Position numbers and translations under genes: made by a program. From Silene conica (lineage: Eukaryota > Streptophyta > Magnoliopsida > Caryophyllales > Caryophyllaceae), in assembly GCA_029255685.2 (NCBI GenBank), contig CM055318.2:1617001-1681000 (forward strand): DNA of 64,000 nt, written 5' to 3'. The notes beneath the pieces were generated by a model. It had not been told where the DNA came from. It saw nothing but the letters and a program-made list of their open reading frames with translations, and ran no database searches. Shown piece after piece: positions 22,181 to 34,470 of this stretch. The stretch's first letter is position 1. The number at the start of each line of letters is the position of its first letter.

Positions 22181-22395
22181 CCGAGTAACTAGCCCTTCTA
22201 GCTGGTTTGGAGCATGCTAGAGAATTTAGAGTAGACAAGCTTATCGTTCATATGGACAATATGTATAAGCCTTGTTCATAAATGTAAGGGTTGGATGCTT
22301 AACAATGGTACATGGATAGTTAAGCTCGAACATTTTATATTGGGAAGTAAATCGGACCAGCGATTGACTAGTTAATCAAGGAGTTCATTCTAGCA
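22181..22395 (+). pseudogene. LINE RNase H remnant
   Basis: The plus-strand reading LALLAGLEHAREFRVDKL, then IVHMDNMY, and further on REVNRTSD-stop-LVNQGV resembles the RNase H domain of LINEs. In-frame stops (TAA at 22186, TGA in the last part) show decay. Orientation is opposite to the LINE piece at 21306. Confidence 0.6.
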
Positions 22396-22399
22396 TCAT

Positions 22400-23512
22400 T
22401 CCGGTCATTTTGGATCACCCTCCATCTGGACTCTACTCAATTCTCGTGAAGGCATTTTTGGGGTTGCTACTCTTCGCTTATACTAAATAAATAAATAATG
22501 AGAGATCGGCTATCAAGAATTTGGGATAAATATTTATAATTGGGGTCTATCGGTCCGTCCGGGTATATTTGGTTCTTATTGAATTTGGTTCAGTTTTGAT
22601 TCAATTCAGATTGAGTTATGTTTCGGATACTATATATTCAGGTATTGATATCAGGTGTTTTGTCACTTATCAGTTAAGATATTTTCGATTGGTTTTTGAG
22701 TTTGGGTTTATTTTGTCTAAGTCTTCTATATTGGGCTCTTCTTTTGCATCGAACTAGATGGGCCGACCCATCAACTTGAATGCCACCCAACATGGATGTG
22801 TTTAGAACAACCATCAGTATATATGCTCATAGAGCAACAATTACAATAATTGCGCTCAAAGAAGAGAAAAAACAGAATGTTATAAGTTTGCGACAGATAT
22901 TGCTAACAAATGAAAATTTATGTAAAGAAAAATAAACAAATAATTAATACGGAAATATTAACAACTAATAAAGACCATTAAAGCAAGTCTAATAATTTGG
23001 CTAAAGAACTTATTTGAAATTTTAAGAAATCGCTAGCTGGTGGTTAAACAATTGGACGAATTATAACCCAAAATTCTGTCGAACTACATTGATCCGGTTT
23101 GAACCCACCCGACTCCAAATAACATAAACCGATTAAAGTGACTAACAGAAATAAACCTAATCGAAATCGAATTGAAATCAAAACTAACCTCAACCCAATT
23201 TAAACCCGATTAAAAATTGAACTGAATAAACCGTTTACCAGGTCTAGACCTGACCGTATCGTCAAGACTTAAGAGAAAAGGAAACCCTTATTAATTTGTT
23301 TGTATGCAGTACAGTGCATTTTCCATATATCGCAAATTGTAACTTGAATTTGATCCTGGCCCCATTAGGTTTTATGTCCATAATAAGTCCTTGTAAATTG
23401 TAATGCATTCCATGAAACTATTTGTAATTAATTAATTGTTGCTGATTTCAGAAACATCAATGCATTCATCAGTATTATTGGACCAAGGTAATTACGAGCA
23501 ACGAACACCTAA
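22400..23512. other. Degenerate repeat DNA without a recognised gene
   Basis: 22560-22700 and 23080-23240 are runs of GGTT/AACC-rich degenerate sequence (for example CGATTAAAGTGACTAAC, AACCCGATTAAAAATTGAAC) like decayed hAT ends. No open gene is seen. Confidence 0.4.
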
Positions 23513-23858
23513 GAGCAAGGGCAATGGTGAGCTAATGTACTATTAGCTAGAGTTGCCACATCATATTTTTTAAGCTATATTATTTTTGAGCTACAATTGC
23601 ATACAATGGTTTTAAGCTAGTTTAAACGTACCCACATACAACAAAAATTCCAAGTTTTTTATTTAAATAATTAATTTTTATAGGAAACTTTAATTTGATA
23701 GGTTGAAATTTTGGGATGGGGCATTTGAGCTAGTAGCTTAATGGGGCTAGTAGCTTGATTTAAGCTAATACAAAAGTGGAGGTACAATGGTTTGGCTACT
23801 AGCTTACAACTTTTTATATTTGCAAGCAAGTCCCTTAGCTAAACCATTGCACTTGCCC
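23513..23858. mobile_element. Tourist-like MITE with TAA target duplication
   Basis: 346 bp. Left end GAGCAAGGGCAATGGT, right end reverse-complemented GGGCAAGTGCAATGGT, flanked by TAA at 23510-23512 and 23859-23861. The interior is made of GAGCTA/TAGCTT variants. A TWA duplication and this length fit non-autonomous PIF/Harbinger elements. Confidence 0.88.
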
Positions 23859-24271
23859 TAATATTACTCCATTACAACAGTTTAGTGACTGCCGCACTGC
23901 CGGAAACAAAACGTAGGTCCATTACCAGTTAATCATCTAAGCTCAATGTTTTCAGATTATAGATTCAAACGATATGATTAGTATATCAACTAGGCTAAGG
24001 TCTCTTTAAGACCTAAGGGCTAAGCCCAGAGACCTAATAAGGTAACCAATACAATACTGTTTTAAAGTACATAATTGTGATATCTTGAGAATATAGATCT
24101 CAAGTTCGAATTTCAGATTCATTTATAATTTTGCATCCCGTATTTTATACTACACCTTGTAGACATCAAAATTTTGAATTTTGAATTTTGTATGTATTTA
24201 TTTTAAGGGTATCTTTAATATTTCGAGATAATTATCAGAAAAAATATTGTGATAATATCTTAGGAAATAAC

Positions 24272-24810
24272 TAGGGATGTCATTGGGGCGGGCGGTGCTG
24301 GATATAGGCTCCCCCGTACCGTACCCATCAAGAAAATCTCGTACCCATCCCCGCCCCACCATCCATGGCGGGTACAAGTTTTCAAAACCATCCCGCCCCA
24401 CCTACCCATTAACCCGCTATACCATAAATTTTTCCGATCTTTTTTCGTACAAGTTAGTTTAATCACTATTAATTTCTATTTTTAGGATTTGTTTATATAA
24501 TTTTAGTTATTTAACGAAGAGGTTGGTAAAATCCTTTATAAAATAGCTATTTTTTACCTTACGTCTTAATTATAACAAAATAATATTTGTAAAATTATCG
24601 TAATAATGGTATTAATTTTTGTAATATTTGGCGGGTAGCCGGGTATGAAGTGGGTATCACGCAAAAACCATCCCCGTCCCACTACCCATGGCGGGTACAA
24701 TTTTCGTACCTGTCTCCGCCCCACCACCCGCCAAAGCTATACCCATCCCCGCCCCAACTGGGGCGGTTGCGAGGCGGTATCCACTTGTACCCGCCCCAAT
24801 GACATCCCTA
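24272..24810. mobile_element. Non-autonomous hAT element with perfect 8-bp target duplication
   Basis: 539 bp. TIR TAGGGATGTCATTGGGGCGG is perfect at both ends, and GAAATAAC flanks both sides (24264-24271 and 24811-24818). GC-rich subterminal repeats (GGCGGGTAC, CCATCCCCGCCCCA) alternate near each end; the middle is AT-rich. No transposase frame. It has split an older AT-rich sequence that carries a TATAAATA at about 24840 and might be an LTR. Confidence 0.93.
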
Positions 24811-24818
24811 GAAATAAC

Positions 24819-25560
24819 CTTCTCCCCCAAGTTATTTCACTATAAATAAAGACCTTAATTCTAGGGTTAGTGGAGAGCATCTAAAAAATGGCTCTGTCTT
24901 CCTACCAACAAATTGTAGGCAAGATACAAGAGACTAGAGATGGAATCAAGAGAATCCCGCAATCGTTCGATAATCAAATAAAATTCTTGTTTTCCGTATT
25001 ATTTTTGTTCCTCTTTAATTATTATTGTGTTTCAGATTTTATGATTTACACCTATAGCTAATTTCTGGCAACCTACTAATTGTGAGGCTGACTAACATTT
25101 AAATTCGAATAATTTTCATTACTCTCACGCTATAAGAACGTCTTATTTTCCGCTACAGTATCGGAATAGAGTAAAAACAAAGAGGAAGAGTGCAAAGGTT
25201 GGTAGGAACTATTCCAACTTCATCATCTTCCATACACATCAATGAAAAGTGAAAAGGCTGTCATATTTCCCGTATACTGCAATAATAATAATAATAATAA
25301 TCCTGATGAACACAGTTAATTAACTTGCTTCTTACATCTTTTATCCTTACTTCTCAGTTATTCTGACTCTTTACTCTTTAGGGAATTAAATATCCAACTT
25401 TAATCTGTCCCTCACCACTCACTAAACAAATTAAAATATCTTATACTATTTCCGTCCCCGTCATTTATTTACCTACTTCATTTTAAGATATCGTATTCAT
25501 TTGGATATATATAATGCTTGCGAGTACTACTATGTAATCGAAAACCCTTTACCCTTTGCG
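24819..25560. other. Possible LTR remnant and AT-rich DNA
   Basis: TATAAATAAAGACC near 24841 followed by a leader-like stretch and an AAATAAAATTCTTG (poly(A)-signal type) near 24978 recalls LTR structure, but no second LTR or PBS was found. An (AAT)n run lies at about 25279-25300. Confidence 0.3.
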
Positions 25561-25564
25561 AGTA

Positions 25565-25735
25565 CTAGTATGTATTCATTTTAGGGTCCATGCATTCCCG
25601 CACCAGCACATGGACCATGTAAGTCACCCCTGAAAGGGCTGCAGTGGCCAAATGGTCATCGCCCCAACTGGTAGTCGAATCTGGGACCTCTCAGTTCCAG
25701 CATTTCTTCAAGTTTTTAGGTTTAACGCAGCAGAG
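25565..25735 (-). mobile_element. SINE copy, partial
   Basis: Shares CATGCATTCCCGCACCA, CACATGGACCATGTAAG and the TCGAA(T/C)CTG...CCTCTCA-TTCCAGCAT segment with the fuller SINE at 52868. The tRNA-like head is cut off at the right. Confidence 0.6.
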
Positions 25736-26274
25736 AAGATCGGAAATTAAAAAAACTCGAAAGTGACTGTCCATAACAATTAACATTGCTTGAATTCATG
25801 AGCTGAATGACTGAAAATAGATAATCAATATCCAACTGCATGCTACATAAAAATGTATGACATACACTATTTAAGCTTATAATAATGTATAGTAAGTAGT
25901 ACATACATGTATACTATTGAGTATTGACGTACAATTGAGTTGTTAACATCGTGCAAAAAATCATTAAAATAAATTTCATAATATTTTCTATTTGTAGCAT
26001 CAAATGCCAATGCAATTCATTAATTACTTTAAATGCATAATTGCATCACTGAATCATAATAAAGGAGAAAGAAAGAAAGAGCAGATGATGATGATGATGA
26101 TTTTACTGACTGTTAAACAGTTTAGGGTACAATTGTTTATAATTCTTACCTTTATGAGCTAATTCACATGTGTCTTTTTTAGGTACTATGGATTAATTAT
26201 GTCATCTGGATTCTGGATTGGCCTATGTTTAAGTCATTCTGATTTCTGTCCTGCTTTTTTGATAGTCATTACTT

Positions 26275-26525
26275 TATCAATACTCGATCTGAGTCCGTCT
26301 TGCTTGTGACGGGTGTAAACATATTCTACAATATGTCTTACCTGCGATAGATTATCCGTCACAATTCACAAACTTGTGATGGACGTATTACTCATTGAAA
26401 TAAGTAAGACAAAAAGTAGAATGCATGTGAATCACAAATAATTTGTCTTTATCTTCTTATATGGTTTTTATTTAACCCGTCACAACCTTGTGAGTTGTGA
26501 CAGATATCGGCAGTTGCAAATGAAA
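26275..26525. mobile_element. GTGACGGGT-type MITE
   Basis: CCGTCTTGCTTGTGACGGGT at the left and AACCCGTCACAACCTTGTG / TTGTGACAGATA at the right, with an inner CCGTCACAATTCAC. Related pieces lie at 28797-28972, 29265-29300, 59805-59960 and 61365-61510. Confidence 0.55.
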
Positions 26526-26889
26526 ATTTGTGTTAATGGTATTGTTATTTTTCAATTTTAATTTTAACTTAAAAGGAGAACTGTATTGGTTTTGTTTTAA
26601 TATTAATGGGTTTTAAACTTATGTCGATGGTATCATTTATGTGATAAAGACATGGTTTTTTGGACTAAAATAATTTAAACTTGAGTGAGTTTATACGAAT
26701 AACAAATTGAATTAAATTAAATTGGTGAGTAAAAATTAATTGAATTTAGGAAAACAAAAGTGAATGGAATGAATATATAAGAATGAAAATTAAGTCCAAA
26801 AGAAAATGGCCACAAGACTAACAATGATTTATGTCAATGCTTGCACCTTAATCTACCAGTTACCTTGTCATATTTAAAATCACATACAT

Positions 26890-27270
26890 GACGATTAGAT
26901 TTAGAGTTGGTTGGCCCAAACCCGACCCCTAAATGTTCTTTTTTTGTTTTTCAACGGGCTTGGCGTGTCGGATTTAGAGGTGGACAACGGGCCGGTTTGG
27001 ATTGCTTTGTAGGGAGGGAGTCCAAGCCCACACCACCTGCTGTGGGTATACACTATACAGCCTGGTGTCGGGCAAGGTTGGCGGTTTTGGCCCTAAACCG
27101 GCCTGTTTGGGCCAAAGAAAGGGGGCGGATTGGCAGGTTTGCGGGTTTGGGCAGTGTGGGTAGGGGTAGAGGCACCCCAGGACCGGCCCTAGTATAGGGG
27201 CGGGCAATGGGGGCTGAGGAATTGTTGACCCGTTTGGGTGGGCCAGACTAATCCGCACTTTAGTCTACCT
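26890..27270. repeat. GC-rich degenerate element, hAT-like
   Basis: GGTTGGCCCAAACCC at the left and repeated GGGCGGGCAATGGG, TTTGGGTGGGCC at the right, with GGCGGGTTTGG-type repeats. The base composition resembles the subterminal region of hAT-like elements. The two overlapping reading frames here are a by-product of the GC content. Confidence 0.35.
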
Positions 27271-27892
27271 ATAGTGGAAGGCCTTTTTCAGGTTTTAAAC
27301 TTGTTCGAACATTGAGCAAGAAGCATTTGACCTAAACAAACCATTCAAACACCGACTCAATGACACAAACAGGTTCAGACCAGGCCGAGCTAAACCGGGT
27401 ATAATACCAATGTCACATGAAAATGGCTTTATACTTTATAGCATCATGTTTATTTGTGATAGATTATACCTTGAGACAAGGCCAACAGATTTGCATATGC
27501 TAATAGATCTATCATTTTTGAAGGCAAAGAGACCAAGTCAATTTCTTATATGTTCCCTGAAATTCTTGCATGTTGCATTCATGTTAGTTATCTGAAGTAG
27601 TGGACCCACTTTCATGTGGGCCATACAGTTAGTTGGGTTTGGGTTCAACAGGCCCACTTATCTATGTACACATGTTGGTGGGCCAGTCATATAATCTACA
27701 TGACATATTGACTTCCACACTTTTTTCATCCCTAACCTTGATTTCATTAGTACGTGTGGGTTCACTCCTAATGCGTGTTCTTCCTTGTTATATCACCAAA
27801 TAATAACCAACTTCATTAAATCCCGATTTCCTGGTGTTGGTTTTCCGCCATTGTAATTATTTTATTTGTGATTGTTATGCTGGGAAACTGAG

Positions 27893-28005
27893 ATAACGTC
27901 ATCAGGTGATATCGAGTTTCAGTATCACCTTCTCACATGTAAAATTCTCATTTTATATGTGAGAGAAGGTGGTACTGATTGAAAACCAGTACCACTCGAT
28001 GACAG
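27893..28005. mobile_element. Imperfect ~50-bp-arm hairpin element
   Basis: GTCATCAGGTGATATCGAG...AGTATCACCTTCTCACATG on the left pairs imperfectly with GTGAGAGAAGGTGGTACTG...CCACTCGATGAC on the right around a short AT loop. Its size suits a small foldback MITE. Confidence 0.6.
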
Positions 28006-28796
28006 TATGACACTGTATTATTGTCCATAAACCAATTTACACATTCGATGATTAGGTTTGAAATAGATTGTCTCTAAAATTTAAAATATTGTATTAATTA
28101 TTAACGTCTTTTGAAAATTCTTTGAATCCTAATCTCGTTGCTTCACCCGTTATATTAATTGCCATAAATGAGGTTCTTGGCATGCATTAAGTTGGGCAAT
28201 TCCTACAAGCAAACCAAAGAGGAGAGGATGAATGAATAATACAAGTCGGCCTACTAATTTAGGAAGTTTCTTAAGTTGGAAAATGATAAATTATCTAAAT
28301 TAAGATGTTAGATTTTGCAATCAGTTTACCTACTTAAAGCCCTCACCTACATTGGTACTTCTTATTCTTACTTGCTAGTAGCTTACTTTTCCTTTTAGAA
28401 AACAAAACAATCTGTCTTGTTTCAGACTGTTTGAAATACGACAGATCAAACATCACTGTTTTATAAGAAACTGTAATCATTTTATGACAAAAAGTTATAA
28501 CTAAAATTGTCACTTTAAGCCCTAAAAATAACGATAACATTTTATTAGATAATAGTAACATTTTATCATAAAATGATAGCATTTTGTCCGCTTTATTTAA
28601 AGGATGTGAGATTAATATAATCGAGTATTAGCCTCTATATTTTATGGTTAGCGCGCTGTATACTTGTATAGTTGTATGCAATATTTGTAAATAAAAAAAA
28701 CCTTATTATAAGTTAAATATAATTTTCCGTTTAATTAAGTATTCATATACAAATATTTGTGTTAGAGAATTTTTCAGAAGTGTATAATTCTTCTTT

Positions 28797-28972
28797 GCAA
28801 CGGCACTATCCGTCGCAAACTTGTGACGGATACCGTTTTCTCTCACAAAATACCCACTTTTTCTCTCTCTGCAACACTATTCACGTGGTCCCCTTTCTCC
28901 ACTAACTCATTTTATATCCATTTTACCTCACAAAATAGCCGTTACAAATAATGACCCGTCGCAAGCAAGACT
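28797..28972. mobile_element. GTCGCAA-type MITE
   Basis: TTCTTTGCAACGGCACTATCC with TGACGGATACCG at the left, and AATGACCCGTCGCAAGCAAG at the right as imperfect TIRs, with TCTC-rich inner sequence. Confidence 0.5.
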
Positions 28973-29845
28973 TACTAGTATTATAAAACGGGTTATTTTA
29001 ATTGTGCAAAAAGGGTTTTATATTCGAAATCGTGTCCCTCATAACAAAAACACATATAGAAGGTCTCCATCATATTACGGAATTTAAACTAAATCCCATA
29101 AACATGCTAATTAGTCTCACAAACTTCATCAACACTACACCAACTTCGCACGTATATTAACCTATTCTTCTAATCTAATTCAACGACGATATGCTGTTAA
29201 CTAACAAGTAACAAACTGATAACCCATTTTTTCATTACCAAATTTTCTAACGAGAGTATTCGTTATAAGATTGTGACGAGTCAAATAAAATTCATAAGTA
29301 GATGAAAATAAGTAATTTATATTTCGTTAAATACTTTATTTTTATCTTATCTACTTATATGAAATACTTTTTAATTTTAGATTACGTATTTTGGGATTTT
29401 ATTATTTACGTACATTTTAACACACATTAGAATGACAAAGCCCTAGAATATTTACACAAGTAAATGCAAGTTCCCGATGTTATATGATCTAGACATGACA
29501 TCATGTCAAACACGCAAGGTGTTCTACGATCTTGACATAATTACATAGAAATGGCATTTTTTGTACACTAATTCTCACAATCAAGCAATGCAATTAAATG
29601 GGGAGCATTTTTTGTATCCTCCAATGGAATCGTCTTCGTATATACGGCAAAGAAGCATACGTCTAATAGCCCGTCCTGTCTGATTAATGACATATTAATA
29701 TAACTAATCCTTATTAATCATTTTTCTAATCATTTTAATCTGACGTAAGCTAATATCGGTCCAAAAACATTCATATTACCACTTTCAAAATTAAATTATA
29801 AATAATATTATTGTATGTTTTGTCCAATAAAATTAACATGTCTTA

Positions 29846-30039
29846 GTCTTTGTTCTTTCTCATTAACTTAATCTTAGCTCGTTTTATTCTGTTCAGCGTC
29901 ATTTAATTGAATTTCATTCAATTCAATTAACACATCTCTTCACAAATTAACGCTTACTTGAACTCTATTCAATTTAACTCAGTTTATTTCAATTAAAATC
30001 ATTTCAATTCAGCTCCATTTCAACCGAAAAACCGAGCCC
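29846..30039. mobile_element. Tourist-like MITE (CTGTTCTTT family)
   Basis: Left GTCTTTGTTCTTTCTC, right end reverse-complemented GGGCTCGGTTTTTCGGTTG. Flanked by TTA and TAA. The body has TTCAATTC/GAATTGAA repeats shared with 51517 and 58284 in opposite orientation. Confidence 0.75.
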
Positions 30040-30964
30040 TAACGCTCTTACGTAGTCATATGAATTGAGACCATTCAACGATCAACAAATAAAAAAAGAC
30101 AAAATTAAGGTGAATTCTTATCTTCAATTTTCCTAAATAACTCACGAAATTGCATGCATGCAAGGATCACAAATACCCAAAATTCAATTTATTTATTTAT
30201 CTAGCATCATGCAGATAGTTGAGTGCATGCAGAGGTAAAAATTTAAACCTTAATTTCACTCTATGACTCAATCCTATATAAGTATGAAGACTAGTAAAGA
30301 AGAATAGAAACACAAAGGAAGACATTCCTAAGATAGAAATATACCATCATCCTTTTAACTGGTTTTAATGGTATTTTTTGTGTTTTGGAATATGCATTTG
30401 CAGGTGTCAATTTGTATTTACTGTTATCTTTTGTCTTAGATTGGACCCATCAATGAAAACTTTCATTTCCCGTATATATACTCTTCATCCGATTTTTTTT
30501 CTTTAAGACGGACATATTCGTTTTTTAGTTGGTATACACGAGTTAAACAAATGAATGACACGGAAAACGGACTCCATTGGGCATGGCAAACTCTTGTATA
30601 AACCAATTCTTCCGTAAATCGGATATATTTGTCTTAGATAATAAAAACGAGTTAAACAAATGAATGACATAGAAAATAGACTACATAGGGCATGATCACA
30701 AACTCTTGTCTAGACATAGTAGGGTTCGGGTCGGGTTGTTCGTGTTTGCAATAATTCGGGAAGGGTTGAGTCGAGCCATTTGGGTAGTTCAGCCGTTCAG
30801 GTTATTATCCGGTGAGTTGTTATTGTTAGAGATAATAATATAATATCATATCTTAGGATTATAATATTGTTATCTTAGGGAAAATATATTACTCTTATTA
30901 GAAAATAAGATCTATTAATATCGTATTTTGTAGTTTAGGTAATCATCTTATACTATATATACGG

Positions 30965-31207
30965 TGATAGATGAATCATTTCACCCAAAACCTTAAGGTG
31001 ATGGTTGCGGTCCAACTATTATTAATATTCCTGATATGTTGTCTCACTCAAATGTCCATTGGATTTGAAGAGTGTTTTGTTTACAGGCTCCCCCAATACC
31101 GTGTGTTGGGTGTCCGCTTTGTGGTTTTTGACGGTTTTGAGGTTGCCAGGATTGAACCCTTGACCTTCGGTCACACTCTCTCTGATACCATGATAGATGA
31201 ATCATGG
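30965..31207 (-). mobile_element. TRIM retrotransposon copy 2, nearly complete
   Basis: On the minus strand: 5' LTR stub (31191-31207), PBS TGGTATCAGAGAGA, interior with GGTTCAATCCTGGCAACCTC, polypurine TGGGGGAGCC (31086-31095), and a full 3' LTR of about 121 bp (30965-31085; TGTAAAC...CTATCA). Most of the 5' LTR is missing. No coding sequence. Confidence 0.82.
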
Positions 31208-32120
31208 TTATAATAAGGTTATCCGGGAATAACGGTCAATAGGGTTAGGTCAACTCGGATTTCGGCCAAATGGGTCATCGGTCCTCCATTCGGCTGCATG
31301 TCGAGTTTGAGTTGGGGGTCGAGTCAGGTCAACTTTTGTCCTATCAACCTATACAGAGTAAAACTTAATTCGTTTTACACTTCAGACGAATATGGTCACC
31401 AAAATCAAATGTTATTTCATTGTTTTAAATGGGTACTAATTGAAAAATACAATAAATAATAAAACAAATACTTTTATAAATTTACACACAACACAATTGA
31501 TGTATAGTGATGATAATAACATTTCCAAAGAAAGACAGAGCAACTATTTATATGTGTCATATTATCTTCATATATTTGTATAAAGTCAGTGCACGTGCAC
31601 CTGATATTAACAGCAATATGACTTCATCTTCATCTTTATTGTTTGTTCTTTTCTATGTTTCAATTTCAATAAAAAACAATTCAATTTGTTCGTTGCCTTT
31701 TCTTTCCTTTTTCTTGTAACTTTTTATATTATTTCATGTCTACGTCGTTTGATTGTTGTTAAAACTTAAATGAATATGTGTAATTGCGTAATGTTATGTT
31801 TGTTTCCCTTGAATGTAGGCTAGTTTTAGATTTTAGATTCTTTTGGGTCATGTGTTGTCCTTTGTATATTAAACTACTCGGAACGGTCATAAGTTATTAC
31901 AGATTCTTAAATGAGACGATAATTTTAAAATACGAGGCTACTTTGTGTTAGTATATAAACGGTAAACCAACGACAATTTTAACCATGTTAAAGCTGGTAT
32001 GAAGACAACCTTATTTCGTAAAATGATCCGATTTAATAACTTTTTTTCTAGAGGTCAAATTTTCACTTAGTGGTGCTACTTTAGAGGTTGATCTCCTGGA
32101 TTTGATTTATACACAATAGT
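31208..32120. other. Gene-free AT-rich stretch
   Basis: 31210-31350 is degenerate GGGTCGGGTC-type sequence. The remainder shows nothing I can identify; a short plus-strand frame at 31507-31719 has no motif. Confidence 0.35.
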
Positions 32121-32129
32121 TATTGCATA

Positions 32130-33045
32130 TTTACATAAGATCGTATCACACGGCAAAACAATTTCAATTGTATAAGATCACAAATTATAATATAATCTGT
32201 GTTTTTCATAATTAGGTCAAAAAAGTCAATTGCACGGACAAAATGCCTAGCCAATCAATTAAATATCTCAGGGGTTATTTGGTTGTCTTGGAAAAACATT
32301 GGATGTGGAAATCCCCATGAAGTGCAAATTAGAGAGTCGTTTGGTTGCCATCTTTTTGTAAAAATTGGGGAACTGCCACTTTCCATGGAAGTAACTTCCC
32401 GCATAAATGAGGGAAATTGCTTACCGACCCCTGGTGTGTTGAAGTTCTTATGGAAGTGAATTTCCCACAGCAACCAAACAATTTTAGCAAATTCCCATAA
32501 ATTAGACGAGGAAACTTTACATCAGATCGTATCACACTGCGAAATACGTCCAATTATATAAGAATATCCATTACTATTGAACAACTCTTTTTTATAAATG
32601 TAGATTTATTTTGTGAGACCGCTTTATATTATAATAAATGTTTTTCATAATTAGGTTAAAACAGTCAATTGCACAGACAAAATGCTTAACCAACCAATTA
32701 AATATTTTGCATAAAATCGTATCACACTGCGAAATATTTTCAATTATTTAAGAATATCCATTATTAATGAATTAATGAACAACTTCTTTTATAAATGTAG
32801 AAAATTTTGTAAAACCGTCTTATATTACTATAATATTCCGTATTCAGTAATTCTTGGGTGAGACCGTCTCATGCGTACACCGAGTTCATTTATTTGTATT
32901 AAATGAGAAATTTATTATAAAAACAGATGGTCTCATGGTGTGAGACCGTCTTATTGTAGAATTTGTGTTCCGTATGTGATTTTCATAATTAGATTAAGTT
33001 AGTCAATTGCACGAACAAAAATGCTAAGACAACCAATTAAAAACG
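32130..33045. repeat. Three-copy tandem repeat broken by MITEs
   Basis: Each copy has ATCGTATCACAC(G/T)G, (C)AATT(A/G)TATAAGA, TTTTTCATAATTAGGT(C/T)AAA and GTCAATTGCAC(G/A)-ACAAAATGC with CCAATTAAA. Copies start near 32138, 32524 and 32712. Copy 1 is followed by a TTTGGTTG element (32271-32480); copy 3 is split by a TGAGACCGTCT-ended hairpin (about 32855-32955). Confidence 0.7.
32271..32485. mobile_element. TTTGGTTG-ended element, compound
   Basis: Left GGGGTTATTTGGTTGTC, right end reverse-complemented AATTGTTTGGTTGCTG. A second internal end (GAGTCGTTTGGTTGCC at 32334) suggests one copy nested in or beside another. Related to 46221-46534. Confidence 0.5.
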
Positions 33046-33562
33046 TTAATTAACTTCCAAATTCCCATAATCCTAGACGTGTGATTATGCTGATGACCGT
33101 TTCTACCAAATTTATTACGAACATAGAAAAATAGTCAGACCTAATTTAAACTAAATTTTTATTAAAATTAGTTAATGCACACGTTCGTTCCTTTTCTGTG
33201 GTTGTTCATCAATGCATTTAAAAGGGAAAATGTTTGACTATAATTAATTTTTTTATTGGAACTTCAAATTTTTAGTTCATCTTTTTCTGTTATCAAGTAG
33301 TTAGCTTGTTAGTACTATTATTTTCATCAAATTAACCAAACATTAAACAAACTAATTAATACATTAACTTAATTTGTTCATTTGTATCATAGCCTAAAAG
33401 TTTCGTATAAATTTGACTTAAACGGTTTTAACTTTTACCCATCAGATCAACACCTGATCCGAACCTAATGATCAACTTTTAAATATATAGAATTCGAATT
33501 ATTAGGGTTGGTTTTATTATCTTGTAAAACTAATTATTAGGCCCTATAAAGTAAAAACGTTG

Positions 33563-33933
33563 AAACTTTGTTAGACAAACGGTAGAAGCAAATTCACTAT
33601 AACAGATAACTATTACGGTTAACACTTAGCAGGTTTTAATGGCAGAGTTGACTATCATAAATTAAATTAGCAGATTAAGAAATGATGTTTGTTAATTAGC
33701 AAATTATATGATAGTTAGAATGATTTGATGAATAAATAAACTGGATATGCTAATACAATATGCTGTTAATAGTAACATATTTAAAAATAGTAGATTTCAG
33801 TCAATACTCAATATGATATGCTATCAGAATACACCGTTTACCAAACACTTGAAAATGGTATATTGACAAGTCAATCTACTAATTAGGCCATAATCTACTA
33901 ATTTCACTCAACATGCTGTTATCGAACAAAGAC
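33563..33933. mobile_element. Tourist-like MITE (GGCCCTGTTTGG family), left of a head-to-tail pair
   Basis: Ends AACTTTGTTAGACAAACGG (decayed) and, reverse-complemented, GGTCTTTGTTCGATAACAG. Same body as 4988 and 21670. Confidence 0.65.
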
Positions 33934-34286
33934 CAATGTTTGGCAAACGATAGAAGCAGATTCATAAAAACAAATAACGTTAGCAGAATACGAGTAGTAG
34001 ATTTTAATAGCAGGTTTGACTATTAAATTAAATTAGCAGCTTAGAAAATGATGTTCGGTAATTAACAGATTATAGGATAATTAAAACGATTTCAGGTATA
34101 AATTGAATATACTAATACAATATGCTGCTCTTATTAGCAGCATATTCAAAAACAGTAGATTCTGATCAATATGCAGAATATGTTGTATAGTGTATACCAA
34201 ACACATGCAAATAGTAGATTCATTGGTCAATCTACTAATTATACCGAAATCTACTAATTTCTCTCAATATGATGCCAAACAAAGCC
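33934..34286. mobile_element. Tourist-like MITE (GGCCCTGTTTGG family), right of the pair
   Basis: Left AATGTTTGGCAAACGATAG directly abuts the preceding copy; right end reverse-complemented GGCTTTGTTTGGCATCAT. Body shares TAGCAGAATACGAGTAGTAG and GCTGCTCTTATTAGCAGCAT. Confidence 0.75.
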
Positions 34287-34309
34287 AGAATCTGAGTCCT
34301 GGATCTGAT

Positions 34310-34470
34310 GAACACCTTCTAAACTTACTATTAGACAATTCTCCGAGTTATCCTACCTCATATAAAACTCATTATTATCCATAAAACGGTTTTAAAACTT
34401 GTTACGAGTATTGAATAGTTCTACGAGTTATCCTATCTCACATAAAACTCGTTATTATCCATAAGACGGT
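34310..34470. repeat. Two-copy ~80-bp direct repeat before MYB gene
   Basis: CGAGTTATCCTACCTCATATAAAACTCATTATTATCCATAA-type sequence at about 34342 recurs at about 34426 with few changes. Confidence 0.7.

Noticed and set aside
26907..27258. Two overlapping ~95-residue frames on opposite strands
   Set aside because: GC-rich degenerate repeat; neither frame has a domain.
32199..32553. Overlapping frames on both strands near 32.3 kb
   Set aside because: They read through the TTTGGTTG-ended element and have no protein family features.
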